Shown: positions 25,068-38,308, counted from the first letter of the stretch. The stretch is 64,000 nt of DNA from Zerene cesonia (GCF_012273895.1 NC_052120.1:4092001-4156000), one strand, 5' to 3'. Notes: generated from the sequence alone by a model not told the origin. Translations and numbers: made by a program.

Positions 25068-27067
25068 AAAATGTTACTTTGTAGAATTCTAAGTCAGCTT
25101 AGCTTTTCCGCACGTGTCTTCACCAGTCAAAGAAAATTTACCTCGAGATTTTTCACCGCCTTAAAATGTATACTACGACACTCCAGTCTCCTATCTCCAA
25201 ACACAAAATGCATTCCGGTGCATCGTATATCGTGACAAATGAACAAACAAACAGTAGCAGGGACAGCAAGGATAAGTTAATTATGTCTGTATATCCAACT
25301 TCATTTTTTTAAGTCAATAACTATTTACTTACATTATAAAGGAGGCGTAGTGAGTGGCATAGCTACAGAATGAGGACGATAGTAATTATAATTAAATCAC
25401 ATTAACTACATACTCTTGAAATTACAAAATAACCAATTAATTCCGGCGAAAAATAAATTCAATGATGCAATATGACGTGAAATATTACTTTTCAAGTTGT
25501 TTCGTGTTTCGTAATTGCACACCACGAAAAAAATCTGAGCAATTTTTTCAAAATGATGATTCTTCGTGTATTAAACATAATAAAATAAAAGAAAAAAAAA
25601 AAGGTGTGTGTGCGATTCACACACGATAGAAGTGAAACTTCAATCGACAAAAGAATGAGATGAATATATATAAAATAGTATGTATATTTCTGTCTCATTC
25701 TTTGCCAGCTTCATTCTACACATTTTTGTATTTGTGTCTCTTACCTGTCGTTTTTCCGTTGCATCAGGTTTGAAATCACAACGATTCTAAAGAAGTTTCA
25801 CTTCAAAAAATAATTCTTATTCGCATCGTATTTGTAGTTATGCATTTAAGTATCAAGTCATGAGAATGAATGAAAAAATTGCACCTTTGACCTTCGTTAA
25901 AAGTTGGCTGTGACATTGCTTAATTTAAATACAATGGGAGTAAAGTGACTCGTTAAGTATATGAGATGATATTAAATTTTTGTTTATAAAGTTTTTAATA
26001 TTGTAAATCTGATATTAGCATTATTAATGTAGGTATATAACGTGGCACCAAACAGGTACTGCTGTTTTACTGCATTTTATCAGCGGTTAATTAGGAGAAT
26101 AAATAAATTTCCTAACCTTATTTTCGTTCGTCGCGTTCTCAACGACGTGTATTGTATTTTAAAATATTTGGATAATTGATTTATCGCTGCATACTCAATT
26201 AATTTGAATGAATCACAGTTATACTTTCAATTGCTTTCAATAACCACCTACCCATTCAATTAAAAATATCTTGATATTATATGACTAAATAAACAATATA
26301 TTAATATACACCCACTTATGGGTTGTATTAGGGTAGCGTGTTACCTAAATGAAGGATGTGATAATTTATTTCAATATAATATTATTCCAATCGTGTAAAT
26401 AAATATACAAAATATAAAGATCGTATATATAAATCTATATAAAACTTGAAATTTCAAACGGTCAAAAAATAATTTATAGAAATATTTACTGAAATAGATT
26501 CCATAGAAAGGAACAGGTCACACTTTTTGATATATAATTGTTCAGAAAATTAGTGTAGGCACTACAATCACTACATAGTGTAAAACAAAGTCGCTTTCTT
26601 TGTCCCTATGTACCTATGTATGCTTAAACCTTAAAACTACGCAACGGATTTTGACGGTGCTTTTTAATAGATAGAGTGGTTCAAGAGGAAGGTTTATATG
26701 TATAATAGCATATAATAAACTGCTCCGAATTAAACGCAAGCGAAGCCGCGGGCAAAAGCGAGTAAAATATAAAAGAGGTATTGAACTAAACTATAAATAT
26801 ATATAAGGTAACGTATGAGAAGTATGATGCCACTTCGATGGTCGTTGTATTTATTAAAATACATCAATACATTATGTATTGTAACGTTTTTCATAAATTG
26901 TGACAGTGCAAAATATTTCTTTTAAATAAATTCTCAAACATATTCTCATACCTGCGGTATTGAATAATCGACACTTTTAGGGTAATTATTACTCATAGAC
27001 TACAATGATGTAATATTTCATACAATACGTGTTTTTCATATTGTTTTTCATTATTTTCCATATTCAA

Positions 27068-27124
<57 letters not shown>

Positions 27125-28552
27125 TGATATCTGTATTAATTACCATGCTATTATATGACTCAAAGTGTCTATTAATAATATCCTTGCAACAAAAACCCTT
27201 GCTGTATGCTAATGCGTTAGCAATAAAACTGACCTCTTTGACTTTCCAAAACTGTCTGGACAATCAATTAAAATTAAAACCATCGCCGTATTATGTCTAT
27301 GACTCGAAAATATTGGCAAAATTTACGCGCAGATATCGCGTTTAATATTAAAATTCATAAGACATAAATGCACCTTTTATTCGGGCGGCCATCGAACTAA
27401 CCATTTTTGTAATACAAAACAATGAAATAAATTTATAAATTCATTTAAACTAAAACTATGTATATTGATATTTAAACTCAATATAGTTACGTATATAAAA
27501 ATATATACGTAATGAAAGCAAGAAGACGAACTGGATCTGACGCGTAGGTAAATCAAAGTAACATAGTTTCACAATAATTGTTAAACTGTTATAGTGGTAT
27601 CATAAATTAAGACAGTAAGTTGCATGAAAAGCACACGACCACGTAAAAATGTATTCAGTCTCACTTTTAATATTAATAGATATTATCTTCATATTGATGG
27701 CGTGACAAACAAAATGTGTCCTCGAAACAATAAATCCTCTTACGCTTATTTGAATTGTTAAGTAGCATAATAGCCCGTCATTGTTTAATAAATAACAAGC
27801 AATTTATTTAGTTGATTACTATTGATTCATTAATAAATTGCACTTTGGAGCTTATCATATCTATCAGGAATCATAAAAAATTGTCAAGTTAACATTGTAT
27901 AACAAAATTGAAAGCTTTCCGTCCACGCCTCGTTTTACCCACACAGTTTCTGTTCCCGTGACAATTCCGGGATAAAAACTATTCAACGTCCTTTCTCGGG
28001 TCCTCAACAATATCTGTTTCAAGTTCCATCTCCCACTTATAAAATTGCACACGTTGGTTTCATTAAAAAATGTATTTTATCGTAAAAGTGTTGTTAGGTA
28101 AATTAAATTATTTTTCTGAATTAAAACATATTACATATAACAATATATTCTTTGGAATCCCTTTAATTTCCGCTAAAGTAGTAATATTACTATTCCGAGT
28201 GTTATCGAAAAACACAAGACGTCTTTCAAAATGACTGTAAGGGTTCAAAGTAAGAATTCGACTGCATAGTTCAATTTTAAACGTAAGATGAAACAAAAAA
28301 TAACGAGTTTGTTAGCAACAGATCGATATGAAACAAACTAAAAGCCTTACTAATATTATAAATGCGAAAGTAACTTTGTCTCTTTTGGACGTTTAACCAA
28401 TCGATTTAAATGAAAGGGACGAAGGTAGTTTCAGACGTGAATTTTAAATCTGGAAATGTCACGTCAATGGCAACTCTATGCGAGTTTTCTTGAACTACGA
28501 AGGGGAGCCACTGGCGGGAAACGTACTTGTTAATAATTGTATATTTAACTGT
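25068..28552. other. Gene-poor interval
   Basis: Holds the (TA)n tract and decayed dispersed repeats near 26640-26765 and 27900-28050. No exon recognised. Confidence 0.45.
27073..27119. repeat. (TA)n microsatellite
   Basis: Uninterrupted TA run of about 47 bases. A frame of repeated Tyr/Ile codons on the minus strand is only this repeat. Confidence 0.95.
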
Positions 28553-28708
28553 CTGTATCCCATAGAAATATCGGGTTAAAAAGTGGCCTATATGTTATTC
28601 CAATTGTCAAATTGTCAATTGTCAATCGGTTCAGTAGTTTTTGCGTGAAAGAGCAACAAACACACATACACATCCTTACAATCTTTCACATTAATGATAT
28701 TAGTAGGA
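28553..28708 (-). mobile_element. Lep1-type Helitron, 3' truncated
   Basis: Reverse-orientation copy lacking the 3' hairpin. It contains a small tandem GTCAAATTGTCAATTGTCAAT expansion in the body near 28605-28628 and keeps TTAATGATATTAGTAGGA at the 5' end. Confidence 0.78.
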
Positions 28709-29399
28709 TTTACATATCAAAAAAGTAACTGTAGCTGTTACCGTCGTTATTGAAGTTTTATATGTGCAGTACATAACTGATATATCTCATGCTAATCATT
28801 TATTACAGTTTTTCACAGATTCTGCAACAAATATTGAACACTTTAGAGTTTCTCGATGGATTAAAGTATGTTTCAATGTACGCATTTTTTTTTAATTGAA
28901 AAAATATTTATATATAGAACGTTCCTTCGTTGTAAAACCTAAAAAATTCTGTTTAATTTTAAATATTTTAAATACACAGAATTTTTAAGGCATAAGAAGC
29001 CTACGTTATCAGTTTTTATTTATTTTTATGGATACCTAGAGCTTAAATTGTGTTACAACACTAATATGATTCTTAAAGTTAGTTCTCTTATAGTTATGTA
29101 AGATTTTGAAGCGGTGATTGTAACAACTCGTTGTATTTTTATCAACTATACTTAATTTACCTTACCACAACTTACCTAAGTATTGAAACAAAAAATCAAA
29201 TTCAGGTTTAGGTCCTAACAGCATTTTCAGCATGTCATCGCAGTGTTTTCCAGTAAATAATTCTAAATAACACATTTGTAGGCTTATAACTTAATTCGTA
29301 ATTGAATTTTGATGCTATATATAGACATGTATCTATTGCAGAATTATAATATAAAATAATTAAAATATTTGTACAAAATAAATAAAGAAATTGGTAGGT

Positions 29400-30525
29400 A
29401 TTTGTTGTTGTACATTGTTGGTAGTCCCTCGCTAATCGCTAAGGTTGAATGGGCCTCTCTTCCTCAAGTTAGTTTGTGCAGCACTTTACTACCTTACAGT
29501 AAACAAGTCAAGGATCTTGGTATCTACATAGACCAAACTTTATCTTGGGATGTACAGTTGAAAGACGTAAGCAGGAAACTGCTTGCCTCCGCGGGTGCCT
29601 TGCGACGTTTACGAAATCTTCTTCCCATTCCAAAAAAGTTATCACTTGCTCATTCCCTTCTCCTATCACACCTTGACTATGCTGATGTCTCGTACCTTGA
29701 CCTTTCTGAATCCCAGTTGGATAGGTTGGAAAGACTTCAAAACTTCTGCATTCGATTTATCTTTGGTTTAAGAAAATTCGATCATGTTTCCGACTTCCGT
29801 AAGAGGCTCCAATGGATCCCTATCCGACTGCGGCGTAACTCCCATATCCTTCATCTCCTGTACTGTGTGTTGTTTGATCCGAAAGCTCCAAGCTATCTTC
29901 GGGAGAGATTCAAGTACTTAAACACTAGTTTCTCGCGCTCATCGACTAACCACTTAGTCTTGATTCCGGCCCATAAGACTAAATTTTTTCATAATTCGTT
30001 TGCAGTTCGTGCAGTTCAACTGTGGAATTCAAATGTAAGACGAGCGCATAATTTATATTCTTTTAAAATTTTACTAAAAAACCATTTCATGTCTCTTTCA
30101 TCATTTGTTACCTAATTTTGCTGTCTTTTATCTATACTTAATATTAATCTTGATGTGTTAAATCTGTAGTCTATGTATATAGTTATATGTTATGTGTATT
30201 ATATGTATTTTATTGCGTTATTTCATTTTTGTTCATATATTTAAACTTATTATAAATCTGTTTATATATACTTATATGTTAATTATGTACGTATGTGTGT
30301 ATGTATATAATATGTATATATTTAAATACCATCATCAAAATTTTCTAAATTGCCTTATTTTTACTCACCTTCTATTTTATATATTCTTTTTTTTCCTTTT
30401 ACTTTAAGGGTTGCCTGGTAGAGATCGCTACCTAGCGATAAGGCCGCCTTTTGCTTATTTAATGTTGTTCAGTTTTTCTTTCTTTTTTATAAGCAATGAA
30501 GAATTTCATTTCATTTCATTTCAAA
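29400..30525 (+). mobile_element. 5'-truncated non-LTR retrotransposon (CR1/Jockey-type LINE)
   Basis: An uninterrupted frame (29369-30115) encodes the C-terminal end of a LINE reverse-transcriptase ORF. Typical segments are VKDLGIYIDQTLSWDVQL, SLLLSHLDYADVSYLDL, LERLQNFCIRFIFGLRKFDH and AVRAVQLWN, all downstream of the catalytic FADD region, which is absent. A 3' UTR containing GCGATAAGGCCGCCTTTTG, common at the ends of lepidopteran LINEs, leads into a terminal (ATTTC)4 repeat at 30502-30522. This is the short tandem 3' end typical of CR1/L2-like elements. The copy lost its 5' part on insertion but has no stop in what remains, so it is fairly young. Exact family uncertain. Confidence 0.85.
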
Positions 30526-33112
30526 AGAAAATTTAAAATCATTGGACTACGAATTCGACGAAGTTTATTTACGTCTATGTTGCTTTGTTATTTTGCAACC
30601 GTCCTTTTTTTACCTTTATGCCTTTGATGTCCATATATCATTTTAATAAACATAGGTATTGCACAAAATTAAAGTCTTTTATTTTGTTTTTTTTTTTTCT
30701 TGCGTGATGATTAATATTCTCATGTCTTATGAAAGAAAAACATTAGGCACAATCGTAGCCATCCGCGCAAACTTTAAATTTAAAATCATTTTGTTTTTTT
30801 GAACTTGGTCATGACTGTACTTAATAATAAATCACTGCCGATATCAATTGTAACAGTTTGTTTATATTTAATTAATTGGACGCTATGTCAATGACAAACT
30901 AATCTGCCAATTTAAACAAAATTCTGCGCAATAATGTTAAAAGAATCCCACAACGTTAACTTTTCTTAAGACCATTAAACTTTATCGGCCATAAAACCGT
31001 ATTACTATAACACAAGTTTATCTTAATCATGACGCAATTTCTCTTCTTCACGTTTCTCGTGACAATAAAGATGTGACCACGGGCTACAATTGTAAATTTC
31101 GTCTATCGTGATTTATAAAAACATTATAGATACAAATCAATAGTACCTATATTCATAAAGTTTGTTTGTACATACTAATTTCAGGAACTCAGTACTGGCA
31201 CAGAATAATAAGTGTACTAGTTGGAATAAAAACTATTTTTATATATAAGATATTTTATATCGGATACGCCAATAATTGAAACAGACATTAGACTTTTACA
31301 TCACACTACAAATATGTAGTAGGAAAAAAATTAAGAACAAATGATCTTATGTGTGACTTAGTTCACAGTATTTAATATAGCTACTGGTATAAGTAAATTA
31401 CCTTATTTAAAAAGTATACAAACAATAACTCCTATTTAAAGGAACTAGGGACATATTATATTTGTTAGAATAAAAAAATATGAACGTTAGACGATAAGCC
31501 GTCATCAACTTTTAAGCGTTCTTAGCTTAAACATAATTTATACTGATATAAACGTACTAAAAGAAACAATAATATATATTTTATAAATCCACGTGTATGA
31601 GATTTAGCAAAATACAGAGTGTAATGATTGCGAATGTTTAATTAATGACGTAATCGCTACATATTTTTGAGGTAAACTGTCAATTATACAACAGATAATA
31701 TACTACCATAAAAAATTAAATAAAATATCTAAATAAGCTACAAGAAACATCACTGAAAATAATTTATTTGTCAACCTTCATCCCTATAAGATTGCGTTTG
31801 ACACGAAAACTAAATAATAACAAAAATCAGTCAAGTGCTAGTCGGACTTGCGACACTAAGAGCTCCGTACAAATAAGGAGCAACTAAAAAACTGTACTGT
31901 ACCTTAATGGTAATACCTCGTTCAAAAATTATTTGCGATACAGTCTGGTGCCAGACTGGCCGACAGACAGACTTTAGCAGTAATAGGGTTCCGTTTCACC
32001 CTGTGGGTATGAAATCCTAAAAATCGAAGTCGCGCTCGCGTGCCTAATTGCAATTAAAATTAGAAAGGGTCAGTGATTTTAATTATATATTAGCAAAAAG
32101 GATCCAATTTTAAGTGGTGATTTAATTGCAGCGTTCTGATTGTTTGCATCGCCGTTTTAGATTCGGAATATTTTTTAAGTTTAATTCAGTCGACGGGTAT
32201 TGCAATTTGAGATACGCTGCGTTTTTTGAGATCGAAGAAATAATAAATAGGATAAAATGCAAGATTTTTTCTTAAATATAAACGTATATACATATAAAAC
32301 TTTCAAATTTGGTAAATTATCCTTATTTTTCTATTCTACCATTAATAAAGGTTTTATGTTTTCTGAAACACTTTCCATCAACGTGAAACGTTTGAGATTT
32401 AATGATCTGCAAACATCGAAGATAAATATGATAGCGCGTTTTTCATTGATCCCATAAAGAAAAACATTTCTTCAAATCCCATGATTTACCTACTACATAA
32501 GGAATGATGAAGTATTAAAGTCAGCGTAATTTGCATAGAAAGTACTCGGTATGTATTTGTACCGTTTTGTTTTGTTTTTTAGGTATGTAAATTGAGTGAC
32601 ACCAGTATATTATATATCTCCATTGCTGTTATAGCATTGTTTCTTCTTCAAGTTGTATTTTATTATTATCATATTCTAATGTAATCCTTTAAATGGGACG
32701 GAAAACTACGAAAAGTAATTCCATTACCGAACACCTCGTACATTCATATAAATGTTATCGTTCATTGTAATGAGAACATTGGATACATTATTACAGTCGC
32801 ATCTAGAATGTTTTGTTTACCTGAAATTTTCGTTATTGGGTAATAACATCCAATCTATTAAAAATAATATTGTATGTTACCTTGTTAAAATGAAAATAGC
32901 CATTTCATTGAGAAGAGCTTTTAGAAAACACCTCTTTGTGCTCATATCGTTCACAATGTTATAATAGCGTCGCTGATTACAAAACATATAAAGTTTCATG
33001 TTAACTTGATCCGATGTCAGCAAATATGAAGAACATATAATTATGGAAATTTAATAACGCCTCCATATAATTATAATCATTTGCGAACAAAATCTTTTTT
33101 TTTTTGTTTCAG
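30526..33112. other. Upstream region of the GPCR gene
   Basis: No coding exon recognised. A decayed dispersed repeat lies near 31830-32045 (GTGCTAGTCGGACTTGCG, GGGTTCCGTTTCACCCTG). The GPCR promoter and first non-coding exon are probably in or beyond this interval, but I cannot place them. Confidence 0.45.
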
Positions 33113-33212
33113 ATACAACCATCCTTTCTAAGCGTGATAAGACGATAATGTACCAACGATGAGTAAATGATGTGCCTTCGAGTAGACACGTTACTAAATC
33201 ACAGTAATTGCA
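33113..33212 (+). promoter_or_regulatory. GPCR 5' leader with three upstream ATGs
   Basis: A T-rich tract ending in TTTCAG at 33112 looks like a splice acceptor, so this is probably the 3' part of a 5' UTR exon. It holds ATGs at 33148 (4 codons then stop), 33159 (3 codons then stop) and 33167. The last opens a 134-codon frame that overlaps the receptor start out of frame and ends at 33571. Such upstream ATGs commonly lower translation of the main frame. Whether they are in the mature mRNA is inferred. Confidence 0.5.
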
Positions 33213-35763
33213 ATGACTTCAGTGAGCAATGTGACAAACGCAACTCTCAATGTATCCGAGAATGTGGACCCAACGCTCATTTTCGGACCTCAGCGGGATT
33301 CTATGTTAATTGTCGTACCTATCACGGTAATATACAGCCTCATATTCGCAACAGGACTGTTTGGAAATATATTCACATGTCTCGTTATTATACGAAACAA
33401 AAACATGCACACAGCAACAAATTATTATCTGTTCAGTTTAGCAATATCCGACTTGCTTCTTCTAGTAAGTGGTATGCCTCAAGAGATGTATTCGATATGG
33501 TCCAAGTGGCCATATGTATTCGGGCATACTTTCTGTGTGTTGAGAGGATTGGCCGCAGAGACTTCTACTAATGCGAGTATTTTAACAATAACGTTATTTA
33601 CCATAGAGAGGTACTTAGCGATTTGCCATCCGTTTGTTTCCCACAAGATGTCCAAATTGTCACGCGCAATCAAGCATGTAATATTATTGTGGATAGCGTC
33701 TCTAGGACTGGCGTTGCCACAAGCGCTTCAATTCGGTATCAGAGTTCACAAAGGCGTCACTATGTGTCTACAAACAAGAGTCATAATTGAACATTCCTTT
33801 GAATTATCAACATTTTTCTTGTTTTTTGCGCCTATGATTGTTATCACCGCCCTTTACTCACTAATTGGACTGCGACTCAATAAACCCACTGTACCCAAAG
33901 AAAACGGGGCGGCTAAAGATACAACAAAAAACAAAAGAGTCATACACAAAATACAAAGGAAAAATAGTACACAATCAACGAAAAGAGTCGTAAAAATGCT
34001 AGGTGAGTTTGCAATTACGTCTATTAATATTATATTAAATTTTGTGACGGTCTATAAATATTTTACAGATAAGCATTTCAATTGCAGCACCACTGAGTTA
34101 TATTAATATATACTAATAATGTAAAACTGAAGAACTTATTTATTTGTTTGAATGCACTTACCTTAGAAACTACTGAACCGATTACAAAATTAAATCTTTC
34201 ACCATTTGAAAGATGCATTTTCACTGAGTGATATTTGGTATATGCACCACGGGCGAAGCTAGGACGAACAAGTAGTAGACTATGTATATATATAAAATAC
34301 GACAAATAACTTTTTTTTGTAATTTCACTGCACCTTTTTTTATAACAGTTACACATAATATTCGTTCCAATATTCGAAGTTTAGTTATATCTGAGTAAAT
34401 TTTAAAATTTTGTTTTGTTTTCAGTTGCTGTTGTAGTGGCTTTCTTTATATGTTGGGCGCCATTCCACGCACAGAGGCTTGTAGCAATTTATGGCACGGC
34501 TGAAAACCATTTAGCTAAATCCCCTTTACTTCTCTCAGCATACTACTTCCTGACATACACGTCAGGAATTTTCTACTACTTGTCAACGTGCATTAATCCC
34601 ATATTTTATCATATTATGTCAAACAAATTCCGAGAAGCGTTCAAGGTTTGTATTCAAATTATATTAACTAGTAAATTTCACATTAGAAAATATTTATTCA
34701 AAAACTTAAATAGGAATTCGGGTTTATTTAGCGATCTCTATCCTACTTACCTACTTATGACTATTACCTTTTTAATAAATAATTAAATACATGTATGAAA
34801 TTATATACTTATTGTTTTAAAAATAATGTCTTTTCCAGGTAACAATGATGCAGTTGTGCTGCAGAGAATCGAATAAGCCAGTCACAAAACGATGTTCCTA
34901 CACAGCTGTATCTTTTTCCAGACATCCCACTTCCAGTTTTATGAACTCCGGTAATACCTATCACATTATAAGCACTCTAGCGTGGGTTTGTGAAATTATA
35001 TGCTTCTTCACCTTTTATATAAAATCAACACGATCAAAATTCGTAGTGATACCTTCACATCAAGGACGTCGGTGACGGTGACCTATTTTCTAGAAAATAT
35101 TTACTTATGACAATTTTTACAATATTGATAATTTATAATGGGGTAAATAAAGGTTACACAATATTAAATTGAAATCCATCTAAACCCTCGTATTAATAGT
35201 AACCCAATATGTATGTGTTGTTTTTTATTACGAACGCAAATAAATTAGGCCTACCACGTCAAAATATTAACATAATGTATTTTTACAGACATATTTATAA
35301 CATTTTGATTTCAAAGTATAATCTGCCAATTTTTATAATATGTTAAAGTGTGATATATGTATATGCATTAAAGATGTAATTCATAATTTTTTGAGTAGGT
35401 TGAGACAAAACATTTCTGGTCTATTTCTCTTATTCCCCTTCTTTGGTCTCTCTTTTTTGCTCTGGTTCTGTGTATTACATTCTTAATCGTATTCCTTGAA
35501 TATTTTTGTTTGCAGGTATTCGTTTTCTTTACCAAATATCGACGTATTCTAATCTAAATAATAAAGGGATTTTTTTTTCAGGTTCATTCAAAAACCAAAC
35601 AATAAACAAGAAAGGGATGAAGTCTGAAAGCCGCCCCAAAGAAAATGTACCCAGTTCTCGCGTTTTCAAAGTGTGTGAGAAATGTAAAAGAACATTTTCT
35701 GCGCCATCAATAATTGAATTAAAAAGTTGTAATCATAAATCTGAGCTCGATACCAAAATTTAA
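33213..35763 (+). CDS. Neuropeptide GPCR, CAPA/pyrokinin (neuromedin U receptor-like) group
   Basis: Coding exons 33213-34002, 34425-34645, 34839-34950 and 35582-35763 join with matching phases (1, 0, 1) into 434 aa. Seen: three N-glycosylation sites in the N-tail (N6, N9, N13); TM2 segment TATNYYLFSLAISDLLLL; Cys108 and Cys185 placed for the loop disulfide; an ERY (DRY-type) motif at 132-134 followed by LAICHPF; CWAPFHAQRL in TM6 from 273; NPxxY as NPIFY at 321-325; then FREAFK. These are hallmarks of family A peptide receptors, and the whole reads like insect CAPA and pyrokinin/PBAN receptors, which bind C-terminal PRX-amide peptides at the plasma membrane, usually through Gq and calcium. 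The start is the first ATG giving the receptor frame. An acceptor at 33111-33112 indicates a further 5' UTR exon upstream. Intron 1 holds a Helitron-like repeat. CAPA versus pyrokinin receptor is undecided. Confidence 0.9.
34107..34275 (+). mobile_element. Helitron-like element in GPCR intron 1
   Basis: Diverged relative of the 17126 element: TATACTAATAATGTAAAACTG start, GAATGCACTTACCTTAGAAAC core, and a GGGCGAAGCTAGGACGAAC end. It occupies about 40% of the first coding intron of the receptor. Confidence 0.6.
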
Positions 35764-35785
35764 AATGATATAAACAACAATAGAA

Positions 35786-35791
35786 AATAAA
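35786..35791 (+). terminator. Poly(A) signal of the GPCR gene
   Basis: Canonical AATAAA 23 nt after the receptor stop codon at 35763. It is the nearest such hexamer downstream in sense orientation. Confidence 0.5.
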
Positions 35792-36596
35792 CGAAACACA
35801 AAACCATTATTGCACAGATCAAAAACTCGGCACCTTAATTATCTGTGGAAAAGGATGTAAACTTTGTACCCTCGAGTGTGATATTTTGTTGAACAATATT
35901 ACTATGTAAAAGTTTATTATTTATTAAATATGTCTAAACGATAATATTTTATTACATTATACAAAGTTATTACTTATTAAGTATGTAATATTTATAATTT
36001 AAGATTAAATAATTTTTTTTTTTAGAATATGTATGACGCGAACGACTGATTTAAATTATATTTAATGCATTAATATACGTATACTTACGTAATTTGACAA
36101 ATTATATTAATTTGTAATTAAATGAGGTTTGATATATTATGCTCCTGTTTTTCTCTCTCTTATCAATAGTTTTTATTGTATTTAGTAAAATAAAGATTTC
36201 TATAGATAGACAATAGCCAATATGACAGTTAGCGAGTCATTAAATATATTAAATTATGAATAATTCATAGCAATTTTTGTTTATTTAAACATTTCAGTTT
36301 ACATGAAAAAATCGAGTTATTTAATAATGTATGAATTTGAATGTATATACTTATCGTTTCATATTTTATTTTGTTGGAATCTTACATGTTTACGAATTTG
36401 TACTCCTACAAAAATTTTATGCGCAAATTATGCTGCAAGAATAATTTTGTAAATTATTAAAATTAATATATGTATTTGTAAATAGTGAATGTTAATGTGG
36501 ATATTAAAATAATACCAAATTAAAAATAGTTTAATTCCTCTTAATAGAGTTTCTGATAAAGATGAAAACAATTAAGTATATGGGTAGGTATTCAAA

Positions 36597-38108
36597 ATAA
36601 TGTACTGGAAGTGGGGAGAAGCCTTTTACAAGATTAAAAAGTTAATGACATCTGAGCAAGTTTTAGCACATTTCGACCCGACCGCACAATTAATTTTAAC
36701 TGAACACGCGTCGCCCACTGGGCTGGGCGCGATTCTTTCTCAGCTAGAGTCGTCGGGAATCGAAAAGCATATTTCTTTCTTGTCATGTACTTTAAATTCC
36801 GCGGAGAAGCACTACGCTCAGATACAAAAGGAAGCAACCGCTATTGTTTACGGAGTTCGTCGATTCCATCAATGGTTTTATTCTACCGTATAGATATACG
36901 GAAGAACATAACCATTTATTTTACCTACAGACCATAAACCCTTAATTAAAATTTTTATAAAGGTATTGCTGAATTATCGGCGAATAGACTGCAACGTTAC
37001 ACATTATTCGTAAATAGTTATAATTATAAAATAGAATACATTCGTAGTGCTGACAACGTAGTGTCGCGCGAGGCGCACGAGTGCGCGTGTACCGAACGGC
37101 GTAGGTGTGATTGCGAGGTGGCGTACGACCGGGCCAAATATGTTTGTTTTGTCGTTGAGGAAAGTATGCCTTTTACCTTACATAAGTTGCGATCGGAAAC
37201 TAAACGTGACGAGGTTTTAGCTCGAGTGATTTTATATATTTTAAATGGATGGCCTCTGAAAGTAGCCGATATACGGTTAAAATCATTTTATTTATGTAGG
37301 AATCAGATGTCATACGAGAACGGTTGCGTTATGACGGGTCATAAGTTTTACCAGTTAGCTTGTATTCGACAATTTTAAATGAATTACGTATTTCTCATTT
37401 GGGAATAGTTTAAACCAAAGCTGAGGCCCGTTCTAGATTTTGGTTTCCCCGAATTAATTCCCCCCGCGCGTCCGTCTCCGTATCCGTCGCAGCCGTTCAA
37501 AAGAATACACATAGATTTTATAAGTCCCATTAAAGGAAGTGTTTATTTGGTAGTCGTTGACGCACACACAAAGTGTCTTGAAGTGTATAACATGAAAACT
37601 GCTACATCTTCAGCCGCTGTAATAAAAAATATTTGTGCTAGGTTCGGAGTTCCATGTTAAATAGTGAGCGATAACGACACGGCTTTTTGTTCTAAGGAAT
37701 TCCAATCGCTTTGCAAGCTAAACGGAATTTCTCATGTGACGTCACCTGTGTATCATATCACCGCCTAGTAAAGGCCAGGCGGAAAGTTTTGTTAAAATAG
37801 TTAAAGAGGGATTAAAATCTTGCTTATTGTCGGGACACAACATTAGAGGTACCTCGATAAATTTTCTTAAGTATCTCATGGATTACCGCATCTCTGTTCA
37901 TACTACTACAGGTTTGTCCCCCGCTCAGTTAGTATTTGGGCGTAAGTTAAGCTCTCGATTAGATTTAATTTATCCAAAGTCATCGTTACCCTTGTCACCA
38001 TATCTGTCTAACCTTATTAATTATAATCGACAGTATATGCAGTCTGAAGTACGAAACGATGAAAATATAATTGATTTTAAAGAGAACGATATTGTGTTAA
38101 ACAAAAAA
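36597..38108 (+). pseudogene. Decayed Ty3/gypsy retrotransposon pol relic (RNase H to integrase)
   Basis: Pol segments follow in order. Around 36600-36893 are the end of reverse transcriptase and RNase H (AHFDPTAQLILTEHASPTGLGAIL, here shortened to its key AHFDP and GLGAIL words, then NSAEKHYAQIQKEATAIVYG). At 37061-37378 is a spacer with a cysteine-rich stretch. A degenerate zinc-binding integrase N-terminus (ISHLG) lies near 37390-37460. The integrase core at 37460-37800 shows the first two acidic positions in HIDF and SDN contexts. At 37827-38126 come the integrase C-terminal part and SPAQLVFGRKL. Several in-frame stops and frame changes interrupt it, and neither gag, protease nor LTRs are seen. 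It is cut at 38109 by a Lep1 Helitron. It is a dead copy. Confidence 0.85.
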
Positions 38109-38308
38109 TCCTACTTAATATTATAAATGCGAAAGTTTGTAAGGATGTGTGTGTATTTGTTACTCTTTCACGCAAAAACTACTGAATCGATTGCAATGAA
38201 ATTTGGTACGTAGATAGCTGGATAACTAGAATAAGATATAAGCAACTTTTTATCCCGATATTCGTACGGGTTACGGACTTACACGGTGAAACCGCGGGAC
38301 GCAGCTAG
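38109..38308 (+). mobile_element. Lep1-type Helitron inserted in the gypsy relic
   Basis: Complete copy from TCCTACTTAATATTATAAAT to GCAGCTAG. It lies between A (end of the gypsy integrase frame) and T, as expected for Helitron insertion, so it is younger than the gypsy element. Confidence 0.87.

Noticed and set aside
24829..25235. Several overlapping frames with Pro/Arg-rich products (also at 838-1127, 20633-20883 and 61434-61790)
   Set aside because: All are translations of the poly-A SINE family on one strand or the other.
33167..33571. 134-codon frame overlapping the GPCR exon
   Set aside because: It is the +1-shifted shadow of the receptor exon, with no domain of its own. Kept only as a possible uORF.
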